Positions 1 to 7,739 of a stretch of 64,000 nt of DNA are shown here, in pieces. Position numbers and translations under genes: made by a program. The first letter of the stretch is position 1. Each line of letters begins with the position of its first letter. Source of the stretch: Oscillospiraceae bacterium. Lineage in GTDB: Bacteria; Bacillota; Clostridia; Oscillospirales; Acutalibacteraceae. Under the pieces are notes generated by a model. That model had not been told where the DNA came from, did no database searches, and was given only the letters and a program-made list of their open reading frames with translations. Location of the stretch: assembly GCA_031256825.1 (NCBI GenBank), contig JAIRPV010000042.1, forward strand, positions 16,475-80,474. The letters run 5' to 3'.

Positions 1-59
1 CGCAATCCGCACCAGGCTGAACCACCGAATATGATTTTTGTTGGCAGCACCCGCGTTGC

Positions 60-911
60 TCAAGCTTTCTTCACCCGCTTCCCGTTTTTCCATGTCCCCG
101 CAATGGTCTTGCCCTCTTTTGTGGTAACGGTCCCTTCGCCGTTGAATTGTCCGTTGGCAAACTGGCCCTCGTACCGGAAGGAGCCGTCGGGCGCGGCGTA
201 TTTCCCTTCGCCGGAATAAAGCCCTGTGGCCCAGCCGCCGGTATAAAGCGCCTTGCCGTCGCCGTCGGTATACGTTCCCTGCCCTTCGGCAAATCCGTTG
301 GCGAACTCGCCCGCGTATTTGGCGCCGTCGGGGAATGTGAAAACGCCGCTTCCGCGCTGCCCGCGCGCGCTCAGGCCGCCGCTGTATTTCCACAGCTTCA
401 AGGCTTCGGCGTTATGGAGCGCAATCTCCCCGCGCGAAAAATCAACGTTCAGCTCGCCCTGTTTCGTGTATAAAATACCGGTTGTGGGGCGGCCGTTTTC
501 AAACAGGCCCTCGTAGCTCCAGCCGTCTGTGCCCGTAAATTTCCCCTGCCCTTGAAAGCTGCCGTCAAGAAAATCTCCCTCGTAATGGCTGCCGTCCGAA
601 AAGCTGACTTTGCCGCCGCCGCTGAACTTGCCCGCGTGCAGCGTGCCGGTATAGGTATAGCCGCCGTCGTCGTATGGCTTGTCGATCACCTTGCGGCCAA
701 ACCAGGCTGTGGAAGGCGCCAGAGAAAACACGGCAAAGCTGATCAGCGCCGCGGCGCATACCGCCCAGCCAACCACAGGCAGGCGGCGCGGCCGTCTGCT
801 TTTTTTTGTGTAGTCATAGTACTGCGGCATAGCGCGCGGCGGCGCGTTGGGCGGCGCGCCGCCCGGATTCGCCGGAATGTTGCGGTAACTGCCGCTGTGA
901 TGATAATCCAT
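60..911 (-). CDS. MORN-repeat membrane protein
   Basis: A 283-aa protein with a Pro/Gly-rich cytosolic N-terminus, one membrane segment at about residues 45-65, and then a region of at least six MORN-type repeats (YEGDF, YEGLF, YAGEF, YTGGW, YEGQF, IAGTW cores spaced about 23 residues apart). MORN repeats are beta-hairpin scaffolds linked to lipid or protein contact; no enzymatic domain is visible. The ATG follows an AAGGAG site. It lies 3 nt downstream of the P-type-ATPase-like gene, so the two are probably co-transcribed and may work together at the membrane (inference). The exact role is unknown. Confidence 0.85.
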   Translation of the reverse strand: MDYHHSGSYRNIPANPGGAPPNAPPRAMPQYYDYTKKSRRPRRLPVVGWAVCAAALISFAVFSLAPSTAWFGRKVIDKPYDDGGYTYTGTLHAGKFSGGGKVSFSDGSHYEGDFLDGSFQGQGKFTGTDGWSYEGLFENGRPTTGILYTKQGELNVDFSRGEIALHNAEALKLWKYSGGLSARGQRGSGVFTFPDGAKYAGEFANGFAEGQGTYTDGDGKALYTGGWATGLYSGEGKYAAPDGSFRYEGQFANGQFNGEGTVTTKEGKTIAGTWKNGKRVKKA

Positions 912-914
912 GCT

Positions 915-3470
915 TTAACTCCTTATCGCGGTATAGGTTATGGCGGTCCAGATCAGCTCGAACCCAATGAAGATCAGGCTGTTCGCGGCGTCCATCTGGT
1001 TGGTGGCGGCAAACACCAGCAGCAGCAAAAACGCGGTCAGCACGCCGATGAGCTGAAAGGCGCGCAAACGGCGAACGCCCGCTTTCAATGCCACGCAGGC
1101 CGTTACCGCCCGCAAAAAAGCGCGGGCCGTGTTGGTGTGATAAACCCCTGCGGGCTCGCTTTTGCGCGGCGTGCGCATGTAGCCGCGCAGCAGATCGGTG
1201 GCTTTGGCCCGCAGCACCGCCGTTTGCTTCACCCCAAAGGCGGCGTTCAGGTTTTCCGCCGTCACAACGGGGTCGCTATTGCATATTCTGCCCCAAATAT
1301 CCGCTTTTTCCAGCGCCTGAAACGGCTGTTCCAAGGAGGCGTCCGGTTTGTAGCTGACAACAAAAAAGGCCGTCAGGCGTTTTTCTACCGCCAAATAGAT
1401 GATTCTGCGCCCGTCGTGTTCGTAGGCGCGCTCGTCGCGCTCCCGGAGCGCCACTGTGATTCCGTGATTTTCCAGCAGTTTCCGGTTTCCAAAAAATACC
1501 CTCTGGTTGTGTATCCAGCACGTCAGGCCCATGCGATCCTCATACGTCAGCTCATGTACGTCGGGCAGCACGGCATAGTCCCCTTCCACAACGCCTTCGA
1601 AAACAGCCTGCAACGGCCCGCCGGAAGCAATCGCCACCGCCGCGGCATAAAGCAGCACCTCGTCCGTGCGCACTTGCCAATATTCGCGCCAGCCGTGCAT
1701 GCGCCCGCCGGGCAGGAACAGGTCGGCGGAATCCAGCGCAAAGGCGCTCGCCCCGGCGCAAGCCTCCGCCGCGTCCGTGTTCAGGATGGCAACCCCGTTT
1801 TCCCGCTGCCCTTTTTGATGCGAGGCCAGCAGGCCCATCAAGGTCAGCAACCCCATGGCGGGCATGCTGAAACAAAGCGCCAGCGCGGCGGCGCTCAGGC
1901 CCGCAACAGCGGATTTTCCCACAACGCCCGCGCTAACGCCCGCAACGGCGGCCAGGCCGACCGAAAGCGGCAGCAGCCAGGAGCAAATCTGGTCAACCGC
2001 CGTTTCGCGCATCGATTCGCGCATAAAATGGCCCGGCATGCGCACAGGCACAGGCACGGCGGTTTCCCCCTGCCCGGCGGCGCTTTCTTCTATCAATCGC
2101 ACGGCGTACAGGCGTTCTTTGTTGGTATAAGCCACAAAACGGAAGTTGCCGCAAATCTGACCGGCCTGCAACAGGCGCGCGGCCGAATGCGCCGCCGCCT
2201 GGAACAAAAACAGCGCGGCGCACGGCAGAGCCGCCGTTTCTTTGCCCCGCGCCAGCAGCACGGCAGCCTGCGCAGCAGAAGCCACGCCGGCCAGCAGCAG
2301 CATGCTCTCGCTATTGGGCGCGCGGCGCAGCAGGGCTTTGGTTCCTCGCAGCAGATCGCCGCCGCTCAAAAACAGCCCGGCCAGCAGCAGCATTGCCTGC
2401 CCAAACAGAAAACTCAGGCGCGTTGGCTCCGGATCCGCAAAAAACAGCGGCAGCACCTGAAGAACGGCCGCCCCGATGGTCAGCCCGCCAAGCAGCGCGG
2501 TTGTTGTGGCGCGGCGGCCGCGCGTTTGCCGCAGCGTGCGGAACAATTGATCCCGCTCGGCAGGGTCTCGGTATTCCACCCCCAGCAGCTTCGTCGGTTC
2601 CACCTGCGGAAGCTCTTCTTCCGCCGCTTTTCCTGCGCCTTTTTCTTTTGCGCCTTTCCCCCCGCCGGTTTCCGGAAGCTGCGCCTGACGAATCGCCGCG
2701 CCCAGCGCCGAAACATCGCCTGTGTCGCCGTGGGCCTCCATCTGTTCGGCCAAGCTGCGCAGCGAACGGAACTGGCTGGTGCGTTCTGCCCTGCTCTTTT
2801 CTAATTGTTTGCGCAGTTCTTCTTCGCTCAGTTTCCGCGCGGCTTCCTCCTCAAAGCCGGGGAGACGCTGCTGCCCTTCCGGAACGTCTTCGCCCTCAGG
2901 GAAGGCGCCGTCCGGCGCGGCGCGACGCAAAAACTCATCGGCGGGCACCACGCGCGGCACGGGCGAAAGATCCGTGGTCATCTGGATATCCACTCGCCGC
3001 AGCACAACGCCGGGCCGCTCTATGGTTCTTGCAACGGGCGGCACGCGCCGGGTCTGGTCCTGCGGCTGAAACAAATCAAATCGCATGGAGTCGGGTTCCG
3101 GCGCGGGGCCGCAGACTTCTTCGGGCGTCAGAATGGCTCCCGGCGCAGGCGGCGCTTCCGGTTCTTCCTGCCATTCCCCTGCCTCCTGCCTCCTGTCTCC
3201 TGCCTCCTGCCGTTCCCCTGCCTCCTGCCTCCTGTCTCCTGCCTCCTGTCGTTCCCCTGCCTCCTGCCTCCTGTCTCCTGTCTCCTGTAGTTCCCGATCC
3301 CCGAATGTCTCGGCCAGGAGCCGATCAACGTCGCCCAGCGACCAATGCTGCGGCTCCCCAGACACGCCGCCGCCCAGGCCCGCAAGAAGTTCTTGCAAGC
3401 CGGGTTGTCTGGTAAGATAATCTTCCAGCGGCGTTTGCGCTTGATCCGGCAAAGCCACACCCCCTGTCAC
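915..3470 (-). CDS. Degenerate P-type-ATPase-like membrane protein
   Basis: An 851-aa protein. Residues 1-300 are soluble and charged and include a 13-residue repeat (63-101). The rest follows the plan of heavy-metal P-type ATPases: paired membrane helices at 325-345, 355-370, 388-405 and 415-432; ALCFSMP (531-537) where a CPC helix would be; GVAILNTDAAEA followed by FALDSADLF (577-585) in place of DKTGTLT; VFFGNRKLL (658-666) and IYLAVEKRLTAFFV (691-704) like the nucleotide-binding domain; NSDPVVTAEN (731-740) in place of TGDN. GDGIND is absent, and two helices end the protein. It should not be able to form the phosphoenzyme. The start is uncertain: GTG at 3470, or a TTG six codons on that has a better-placed GGGGG. 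Confidence 0.75.
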   Translation of the reverse strand: MTGGVALPDQAQTPLEDYLTRQPGLQELLAGLGGGVSGEPQHWSLGDVDRLLAETFGDRELQETGDRRQEAGERQEAGDRRQEAGERQEAGDRRQEAGEWQEEPEAPPAPGAILTPEEVCGPAPEPDSMRFDLFQPQDQTRRVPPVARTIERPGVVLRRVDIQMTTDLSPVPRVVPADEFLRRAAPDGAFPEGEDVPEGQQRLPGFEEEAARKLSEEELRKQLEKSRAERTSQFRSLRSLAEQMEAHGDTGDVSALGAAIRQAQLPETGGGKGAKEKGAGKAAEEELPQVEPTKLLGVEYRDPAERDQLFRTLRQTRGRRATTTALLGGLTIGAAVLQVLPLFFADPEPTRLSFLFGQAMLLLAGLFLSGGDLLRGTKALLRRAPNSESMLLLAGVASAAQAAVLLARGKETAALPCAALFLFQAAAHSAARLLQAGQICGNFRFVAYTNKERLYAVRLIEESAAGQGETAVPVPVRMPGHFMRESMRETAVDQICSWLLPLSVGLAAVAGVSAGVVGKSAVAGLSAAALALCFSMPAMGLLTLMGLLASHQKGQRENGVAILNTDAAEACAGASAFALDSADLFLPGGRMHGWREYWQVRTDEVLLYAAAVAIASGGPLQAVFEGVVEGDYAVLPDVHELTYEDRMGLTCWIHNQRVFFGNRKLLENHGITVALRERDERAYEHDGRRIIYLAVEKRLTAFFVVSYKPDASLEQPFQALEKADIWGRICNSDPVVTAENLNAAFGVKQTAVLRAKATDLLRGYMRTPRKSEPAGVYHTNTARAFLRAVTACVALKAGVRRLRAFQLIGVLTAFLLLLVFAATNQMDAANSLIFIGFELIWTAITYTAIRS
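3168..3284 (-). repeat. Three 39-bp tandem repeats inside a coding region
   Basis: Three in-frame copies of a 39-bp unit encode (E)AGDRRQEAGERQ-like blocks, residues 63-101 of the P-type-ATPase-like protein. On the + strand the tract reads as CCTGCCTCCTGTCTCC runs. A related pyrimidine-rich tract lies at 52678-52745. Copy number in such a tract may vary between strains (inference). Confidence 0.9.
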
Positions 3471-3478
3471 ATCATCAT

Positions 3479-4204
3479 CTATCGATACTTCATCATCTCA
3501 TACAGCAAAATCCCTGCGGCAACAGATGCGTTGAGGGAATTGATCCGCCCGCGCATGGGCAGCGACAACAGGCTGTCGCAGCGTTCGCGCACTAGGCGGC
3601 CCAGGCCCCGGCCCTCGGAGCCAATCACCAGCGCAACAGGCCCGTCCAGCTTTTGCTCCCTTGCGGGCGCACCCCCCATATCCGCGCCGTAAATCCAAAC
3701 GCCGCGGGATTTAAGTTCCTCCATCGCCGCGCACAGGTTCGGCACCCGCGCCACCGGCACGTATTCCATCGCCCCGGCGGCGGCTTTTGAAGCGGCCAGG
3801 CTCAGCGGCGCGCTGCGGCGCTTGGGCACAATCACCCCGTGCACCCCGGCGGCTTCCGCCGTGCGCAGGATCGCCCCCAGGTTGTGGGGATCCTCGATTT
3901 CGTCCAGGAGCACAAAAAACGGCGGCTCGCCCCGCGCCTGCGCCGCGGCAAACAAATCTTCCAGCGCTGCATACGCGTGCGCCGCGCAGCTGAGCACAAC
4001 GCCCTGATGGTGCTCGCTGCCGCAAATCTTCGTCAGCTTTTGCCTGTCCGTCTCTTTTACGACCACGCCCTGTTCGCGGCACAGCGCAAGGATCGCGCCA
4101 ACGGAGCCGCCCGTTTCGCCCTTGGCAAGAAAAAGGGCGGCGGCGGGCCGGCCGCTTTTCAGCGCCTCGATCACAGCGTTGCGCCCCGCGATATGTTCAT
4201 CCAT
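3479..4204 (-). CDS. rlmB: TrmH-family 23S rRNA 2'-O-methyltransferase (RlmB-like)
   Basis: A 241-aa SpoU/TrmH-family protein. The N-terminal substrate-binding domain starts with GRNAVIEALKSGRP; the catalytic SPOUT knot domain carries LLDEIEDPHNLGAILRTAEAAG, VIGSEGRGLGRLVRERCD and the closing LPMRGRINSLNASVA motif, which together form the trefoil-knot SAM site. The family methylates the ribose of G2251 in E. coli 23S rRNA; the target here is assumed by homology. The ATG at 4204 follows GGGGAGG, and longer in-frame starts have no ribosome site. It ends 9 nt before the P-type-ATPase-like gene and is probably the first gene of that operon. Confidence 0.92.
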   Translation of the reverse strand: MDEHIAGRNAVIEALKSGRPAAALFLAKGETGGSVGAILALCREQGVVVKETDRQKLTKICGSEHHQGVVLSCAAHAYAALEDLFAAAQARGEPPFFVLLDEIEDPHNLGAILRTAEAAGVHGVIVPKRRSAPLSLAASKAAAGAMEYVPVARVPNLCAAMEELKSRGVWIYGADMGGAPAREQKLDGPVALVIGSEGRGLGRLVRERCDSLLSLPMRGRINSLNASVAAGILLYEMMKYR

Positions 4205-4243
4205 TGTTCCGCCAACCTCCCCTGTTTTTTCTTTTAACATCTT

Positions 4244-4252
4244 ATTATAACA
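4244..4252 (-). promoter_or_regulatory. Extended -10 promoter of rlmB operon
   Basis: On the minus strand the sequence TGTTATAAT (extended -10) lies about 40 nt upstream of the rlmB start. The -35 position reads TATCAT, which is weak. Confidence 0.5.
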
Positions 4253-4325
4253 CAAACAAACGAAAAATGATAGGGGGTCTTTCAAAATTGTTGTGGATTT
4301 TTTGAGATTTTTTACCTCAGCAACA

Positions 4326-4358
4326 GCGCCCCCGTTCTGGCGGAGGCGCCGCTTTTTT
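4326..4358 (+). terminator. Terminator-like hairpin, + orientation
   Basis: GCGCCCCCG and CGGAGGCGC pair around a 6-nt loop, and CGC plus six T follow on the + strand. No + strand gene ends here, so it may act as a barrier 3' of the minus-strand SpaA-like gene or may not act as a terminator. Confidence 0.35.
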
Positions 4359-4370
4359 CCCCAATGGTAA

Positions 4371-4982
4371 TTAAGGCCCAACAACAATGGTTTCGGGCTC
4401 GCTTGCCAGCTGGCATTCGCAGCTTTGCGTGGCTTTGATCACGTCGTTTTCTTCGAGCATGCAATCTTCCGGCACGTCGATGCTCCATGTGCCGTCGCGG
4501 CGGACAGTGGTGCAGGCGCTGATGCCTTCGGGGAAGCACAGCTCAATCTTGCAGCCGGGCGTGCCTTCGCCCGTGATGGTGATCGTGGCGGCGCCGGCCG
4601 CGTTGATCACAGGCGGCGCGGCCTGGGGCGGCGCAACGCTCGGATCGGGTTGGTTGACGGACTGGAAACAGCGCATGGGCAGGCCGTCGATTTTTACGCA
4701 GTTCTGGTCAAGCACCTCCACATTGTGGGTGGCGCCGTCGGGCAGAAAGCCGTAGGGGACGGCGATCTGGGTCAGTTCGTAGCTGCCGGGCAAAACCCCG
4801 CAGAATGTAACGTAGCCGCACGAATCGGTGATGCCGTTGAGATATTTGCCGTTGGCGCAGGCAAGGCGGTAGACCGAGCCGCAGATGGGCCTGTCGTCCG
4901 GGTCTATCGCCTGGAACCGCACTCTGGCCGGCCGCGTATTCACCCTGCAACATGGCTTGCGGAAGGTGTTGTTGCAAATCAT
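4371..4982 (-). CDS. Cys-rich SpaA/Ig-like beta-sandwich protein
   Basis: A 203-aa protein. Residues about 18-100 match the prealbumin-like SpaA/Cna-B fold (VRFQAIDPDDRPICGSVYRL, then GYVTFCGVLPGSYELTQ). Residues about 125-203 match a bacterial Ig-type repeat (ITITGEGTPGCKIELCFPEG, then RRDGTWSIDVPED). Such domains usually occur in surface proteins, but this one has no signal peptide, no LPXTG and no membrane helix, and it has many cysteines. A GGAGGAG site precedes the ATG. It could be a spore-coat or internal structural protein, or be exported by another route; its function is not known. Confidence 0.75.
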   Translation of the reverse strand: MICNNTFRKPCCRVNTRPARVRFQAIDPDDRPICGSVYRLACANGKYLNGITDSCGYVTFCGVLPGSYELTQIAVPYGFLPDGATHNVEVLDQNCVKIDGLPMRCFQSVNQPDPSVAPPQAAPPVINAAGAATITITGEGTPGCKIELCFPEGISACTTVRRDGTWSIDVPEDCMLEENDVIKATQSCECQLASEPETIVVGP

Positions 4983-5528
4983 AGATACTCCTCCAGATTA
5001 GGAATTAGGAATTAGGGGGCAAGGGGTTAGGGGGCGCAGGGATTAACAGAAAAATCTACGCCGCCATCAAGGGATGAGGGGGCAAGGGGATTACGGGGCC
5101 AATCTGTGGTCGCCCGCCGCCGCGGGGCCGGCGGCGGTTTATGTTGGCCTCTATGAGGAGCTTCCCTGGGGCAGGCAGCGCGCTGCGCGGCTTCTTTGAA
5201 ACCGGCAGCGGGTCCGCTGCCTGCTTTATCACCTGCGGCTGCCCCGCAAAGCAGGGGTTCCCCCCGCTTTGCCTGCCAGTGGCTATCCCCGGACGGCAGG
5301 CTGTCGTCGCGCTTGCCCGCCGTCACCACTGGTTACGGTTTTGCCGCTTGTTTTCGCTCCCCATGGCGGGCTGCCGCGCAGCCCCGCCTGTTCCTATCAT
5401 ATGCCGGAGGGCAGAAATTGGCAACCAGAATAAAAGCCCAAACCGTTTGTCAATTTTTTGGGTCATTTTCGGCGAGCGCTCCCCGCCTTCCCCCTGAACG
5501 GCCAGCGCAAAAATTTCTTGCGGATCCC
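4983..5528. other. Non-coding GC-rich region with G-rich direct repeats
   Basis: No credible gene on either strand: the open frames here have no ribosome site or recognisable domain. Near the left end are two copies of GGGGGCAAGGGG (5015-5026 and 5078-5089) next to GGAATTAGGAATTAG. The centre (about 5100-5400) is rich in short inverted repeats such as GGCAGCG/CGCTGCC. It looks like an intergenic repeat element. Confidence 0.5.
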
Positions 5529-5557
5529 TTGACAACCTCCGTCTTTCGGGCTATAAT
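5529..5557 (+). promoter_or_regulatory. Sigma-A promoter of glyS
   Basis: TTGACA (5529-5534), a 17-bp spacer and TATAAT (5552-5557) form a perfect consensus promoter. The leader of about 50 nt is too short for a T-box. Confidence 0.9.
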
Positions 5558-5615
5558 AACATGGGGTTTTGAATCGGCTACAAACCTCGAATCCAAATAG
5601 TTCAGGGAGCGGCAC

Positions 5616-7013
5616 ATGAAGCAGACAGAAAAGACCATGGATCAGATCGTTGCGCTTTGCAAAGGGCGCGGCTTTGTTTACCCCGGCAGCGAAATCTATG
5701 GGGGCCTTGCCAACGCGTGGGATTACGGCCCGCTGGGCGCGGCGCTCAAACGCAACATCAAAGAAGCCTGGTGGCGCAAGTTCATTCAGGAAAGCCCCTA
5801 TAACGTTGGGCTGGATTGCGCCATCCTCATGAATTCGCAGGTCTGGATGGCCTCGGGGCACGTGGTCAACTTCAACGACCCGCTCATCGACTGCAAGTCC
5901 TGCAAAATGCGCCACCGGGCGGATCATCTTGTGGAGGCCTATAACAAAGAAAACGGGATCGATATGAACGCCGACGGCCTGCCCAACGACGTGCTCACGG
6001 CCTATATCGAAGAGCGCGGCATCGTCTGCCCAAACTGCGGCAAAAACGATTTCACAGGCATCCGCAAGTTCAATATGATGTTCAAAACCCACCAGGGCGT
6101 AACGGACGACAGCGCCTCCGAAATTTATTTGCGCCCCGAAACAGCCCAGGGCATGTTCGTCAATTTCCGCAATGTGCAGCGCACCACGCGCCGCAAGCTG
6201 CCTTTCGGCATCGGCCAGATGGGCAAGAGCTTCCGCAACGAAATTACCCCGGGCAACTTCATCTTCCGCACGCGCGAGTTTGAACAGATGGAACTGGAGT
6301 TTTTCTGCAAGCCGGGCACGGAGCTGGAGTGGTTCGATTATTGGCGCGCGTTCTGCCGCGACTTTTTAATTTCGCTGGGGCTGACCCCCGAAAATCTGCG
6401 TATGCGCGATCACGAAAAAGAAAAGCTGTCGCATTACAGCAACGCCACAACCGACATCGAGTATCTCTTCCCCTTCGGCTGGGGCGAGCTTTGGGGCGTC
6501 GCCAGCCGCACCAATTTCGATCTGACCGCTCACCAAACAGCTTCCGGGCAAGACCTGACCTATTATGATCAGGAACAAAACGAGCACTATATCCCTTATT
6601 GCGTGGAACCCGCCGTGGGCGTGGATCGCATTTTCCTCGCGGCGCTTTGCGACGCTTACGACGAAGAAACGGTGGACGCCGAAAAGAACGATGTGCGCAC
6701 GGTTCTGCGCCTGCATCCGGCGTTGGCGCCAGTGAAAGCCGCCGTGCTGCCGCTGTCGAAAAAGCTGGCAGAACCCGCGCAGGAAGTCTGCCGGCAGCTG
6801 ATGAAAAAATTCGCCTGCGACTACGACGACACAGGCTCTATCGGCAAGCGATACCGCCGCCAGGACGAAATCGGCACGCCGCTTTGCGTCACCTATGATT
6901 TTGAAAGCCTGAACGACAATTGCGTCACCATCCGCGATCGGGACACAATGGAACAAATCCGGCTGCCGATCGAAGCCCTCGCGGCGTATATTGAAAAAAA
7001 GCTGGATTTTTAA
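5616..7013 (+). CDS. glyS: Glycyl-tRNA synthetase, single-chain type
   Basis: A 465-aa class II glycyl-tRNA synthetase of the alpha2 type, which charges tRNA-Gly with glycine using ATP. Visible parts are the N-terminal [25 protein letters not shown] block, a metal-binding-like insertion with CKSC and CPNCGKNDF, motif 2 FRNEITP followed by [10 protein letters not shown], motif 3 in [11 protein letters not shown], and a C-terminal anticodon-binding domain. It has its own promoter and a short leader without T-box features. The GNAT gene follows after 31 nt. Confidence 0.97.
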   Translation: MKQTEKTMDQIVALCKGRGFVYPGSEIYGGLANAWDYGPLGAALKRNIKEAWWRKFIQESPYNVGLDCAILMNSQVWMASGHVVNFNDPLIDCKSCKMRHRADHLVEAYNKENGIDMNADGLPNDVLTAYIEERGIVCPNCGKNDFTGIRKFNMMFKTHQGVTDDSASEIYLRPETAQGMFVNFRNVQRTTRRKLPFGIGQMGKSFRNEITPGNFIFRTREFEQMELEFFCKPGTELEWFDYWRAFCRDFLISLGLTPENLRMRDHEKEKLSHYSNATTDIEYLFPFGWGELWGVASRTNFDLTAHQTASGQDLTYYDQEQNEHYIPYCVEPAVGVDRIFLAALCDAYDEETVDAEKNDVRTVLRLHPALAPVKAAVLPLSKKLAEPAQEVCRQLMKKFACDYDDTGSIGKRYRRQDEIGTPLCVTYDFESLNDNCVTIRDRDTMEQIRLPIEALAAYIEKKLDF

Positions 7014-7044
7014 ACAAACACAATTCTGTGAGGGAAGGTGCTCT

Positions 7045-7524
7045 ATGAGCGACATTATCCCCTATTCGCGCCGCCGCCATCGCAAGGCCTTTACGCAGCT
7101 GCTCGCGGATCACTTCGCCCAGCTTGACAACGTCGTGCCGCCCGCTTATATCCCAAACCTGGCGGAGCATATCGCCAATACGCAAACGCAGGGCGAGTTC
7201 TGGGTTTGGCTGGGGCTCAGCAACGGCAAGCCCGCCGGGTTTTTGATTGCGCAGATTGACGGCGAGGGCAAAGACTGGTGCAAGCGCCCCGGCTGGGGGT
7301 TTTGCCGGGAAGTTTATGTCGATCCGGCCGCCCGCGGCAAAGGGCTTGCCCGCGGCCTTGTGGCCCAAATGGAGCAAACCCTGTTTTCATCCGGCGCGCG
7401 GAATGTTTACCTGACCACGCAAGCCGGCGGCTTCTGGCAAGCGCTGGGCTATTCCGATTCCGGCCAGGTGGATGAAGGGAACGGCCTGCGGGTTTTCACA
7501 AAACGTCTTGGCGATTCTACTTGA
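7045..7524 (+). CDS. GNAT-family N-acetyltransferase
   Basis: A 159-aa GNAT protein. The acetyl-CoA-binding motif A is seen as VYVDPAARGKGLARGLV, followed by the usual strand-helix end (NVYLTTQAGGFWQALGY). The family transfers an acetyl group from acetyl-CoA to an amine; the acceptor cannot be told from sequence. The ATG at 7045 follows AGGGAAGG and was preferred over an in-frame ATG inside glyS. It probably shares the glyS transcript. Confidence 0.85.
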   Translation: MSDIIPYSRRRHRKAFTQLLADHFAQLDNVVPPAYIPNLAEHIANTQTQGEFWVWLGLSNGKPAGFLIAQIDGEGKDWCKRPGWGFCREVYVDPAARGKGLARGLVAQMEQTLFSSGARNVYLTTQAGGFWQALGYSDSGQVDEGNGLRVFTKRLGDST

Positions 7525-7539
7525 AAGAGAGAGATTCCT

Positions 7540-7719
7540 GTGACCTGTCCGCGCTGTCATGCGGAGCAGCCGGAACCTTAACCCCAGCAGCCCCTTGGCG
7601 CAAACCTTGGGCAATTTCCTTTGATTGCTTTCAGTGCGCCGCTGCATTTTGCGCTGCCGCTGTTTGCAGGCATTGTTCTGCTTGTGCTGCACAAAAGCAG
7701 CCGCGCTAAAGTTTCATAA
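7540..7719 (+). pseudogene. Interrupted small zinc-ribbon plus membrane ORF
   Basis: A GTG start after a purine-rich stretch opens a frame reading MTCPRCHAEQPEP, then an in-frame TAA (7579-7581). The same frame continues for 45 residues with a hydrophobic helix (FALPLFAGIVLLVL) to a second TAA at 7719. The N-terminus resembles the zinc-ribbon start of many small clostridial membrane proteins. I read it as a small gene broken by a nonsense change. A 13-aa peptide or a chance match is also possible. Confidence 0.35.
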
Positions 7720-7739
7720 CTAACTTCAGGAGGACGACT

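Noticed and set aside
552..2804. A 750-codon open frame on the + strand opposite the pseudo-ATPase gene
   Set aside because: It is Arg/Gln/His/Ala-rich without any domain or ribosome site, and mirrors the codon pattern of the minus-strand gene in GC-rich DNA.
3168..3284. CRISPR-like array
   Set aside because: The 39-bp units are directly contiguous with no spacers and are in frame within a protein gene.
5027..5497. Possible genes on either strand of 5027-5497
   Set aside because: Frames lack ribosome sites and recognisable sequence; the region looks like a structured intergenic repeat.
5027..5600. T-box riboswitch for glyS
   Set aside because: No T-box sequence or terminator/antiterminator pair is seen, and the promoter leaves only about 50 nt of leader.
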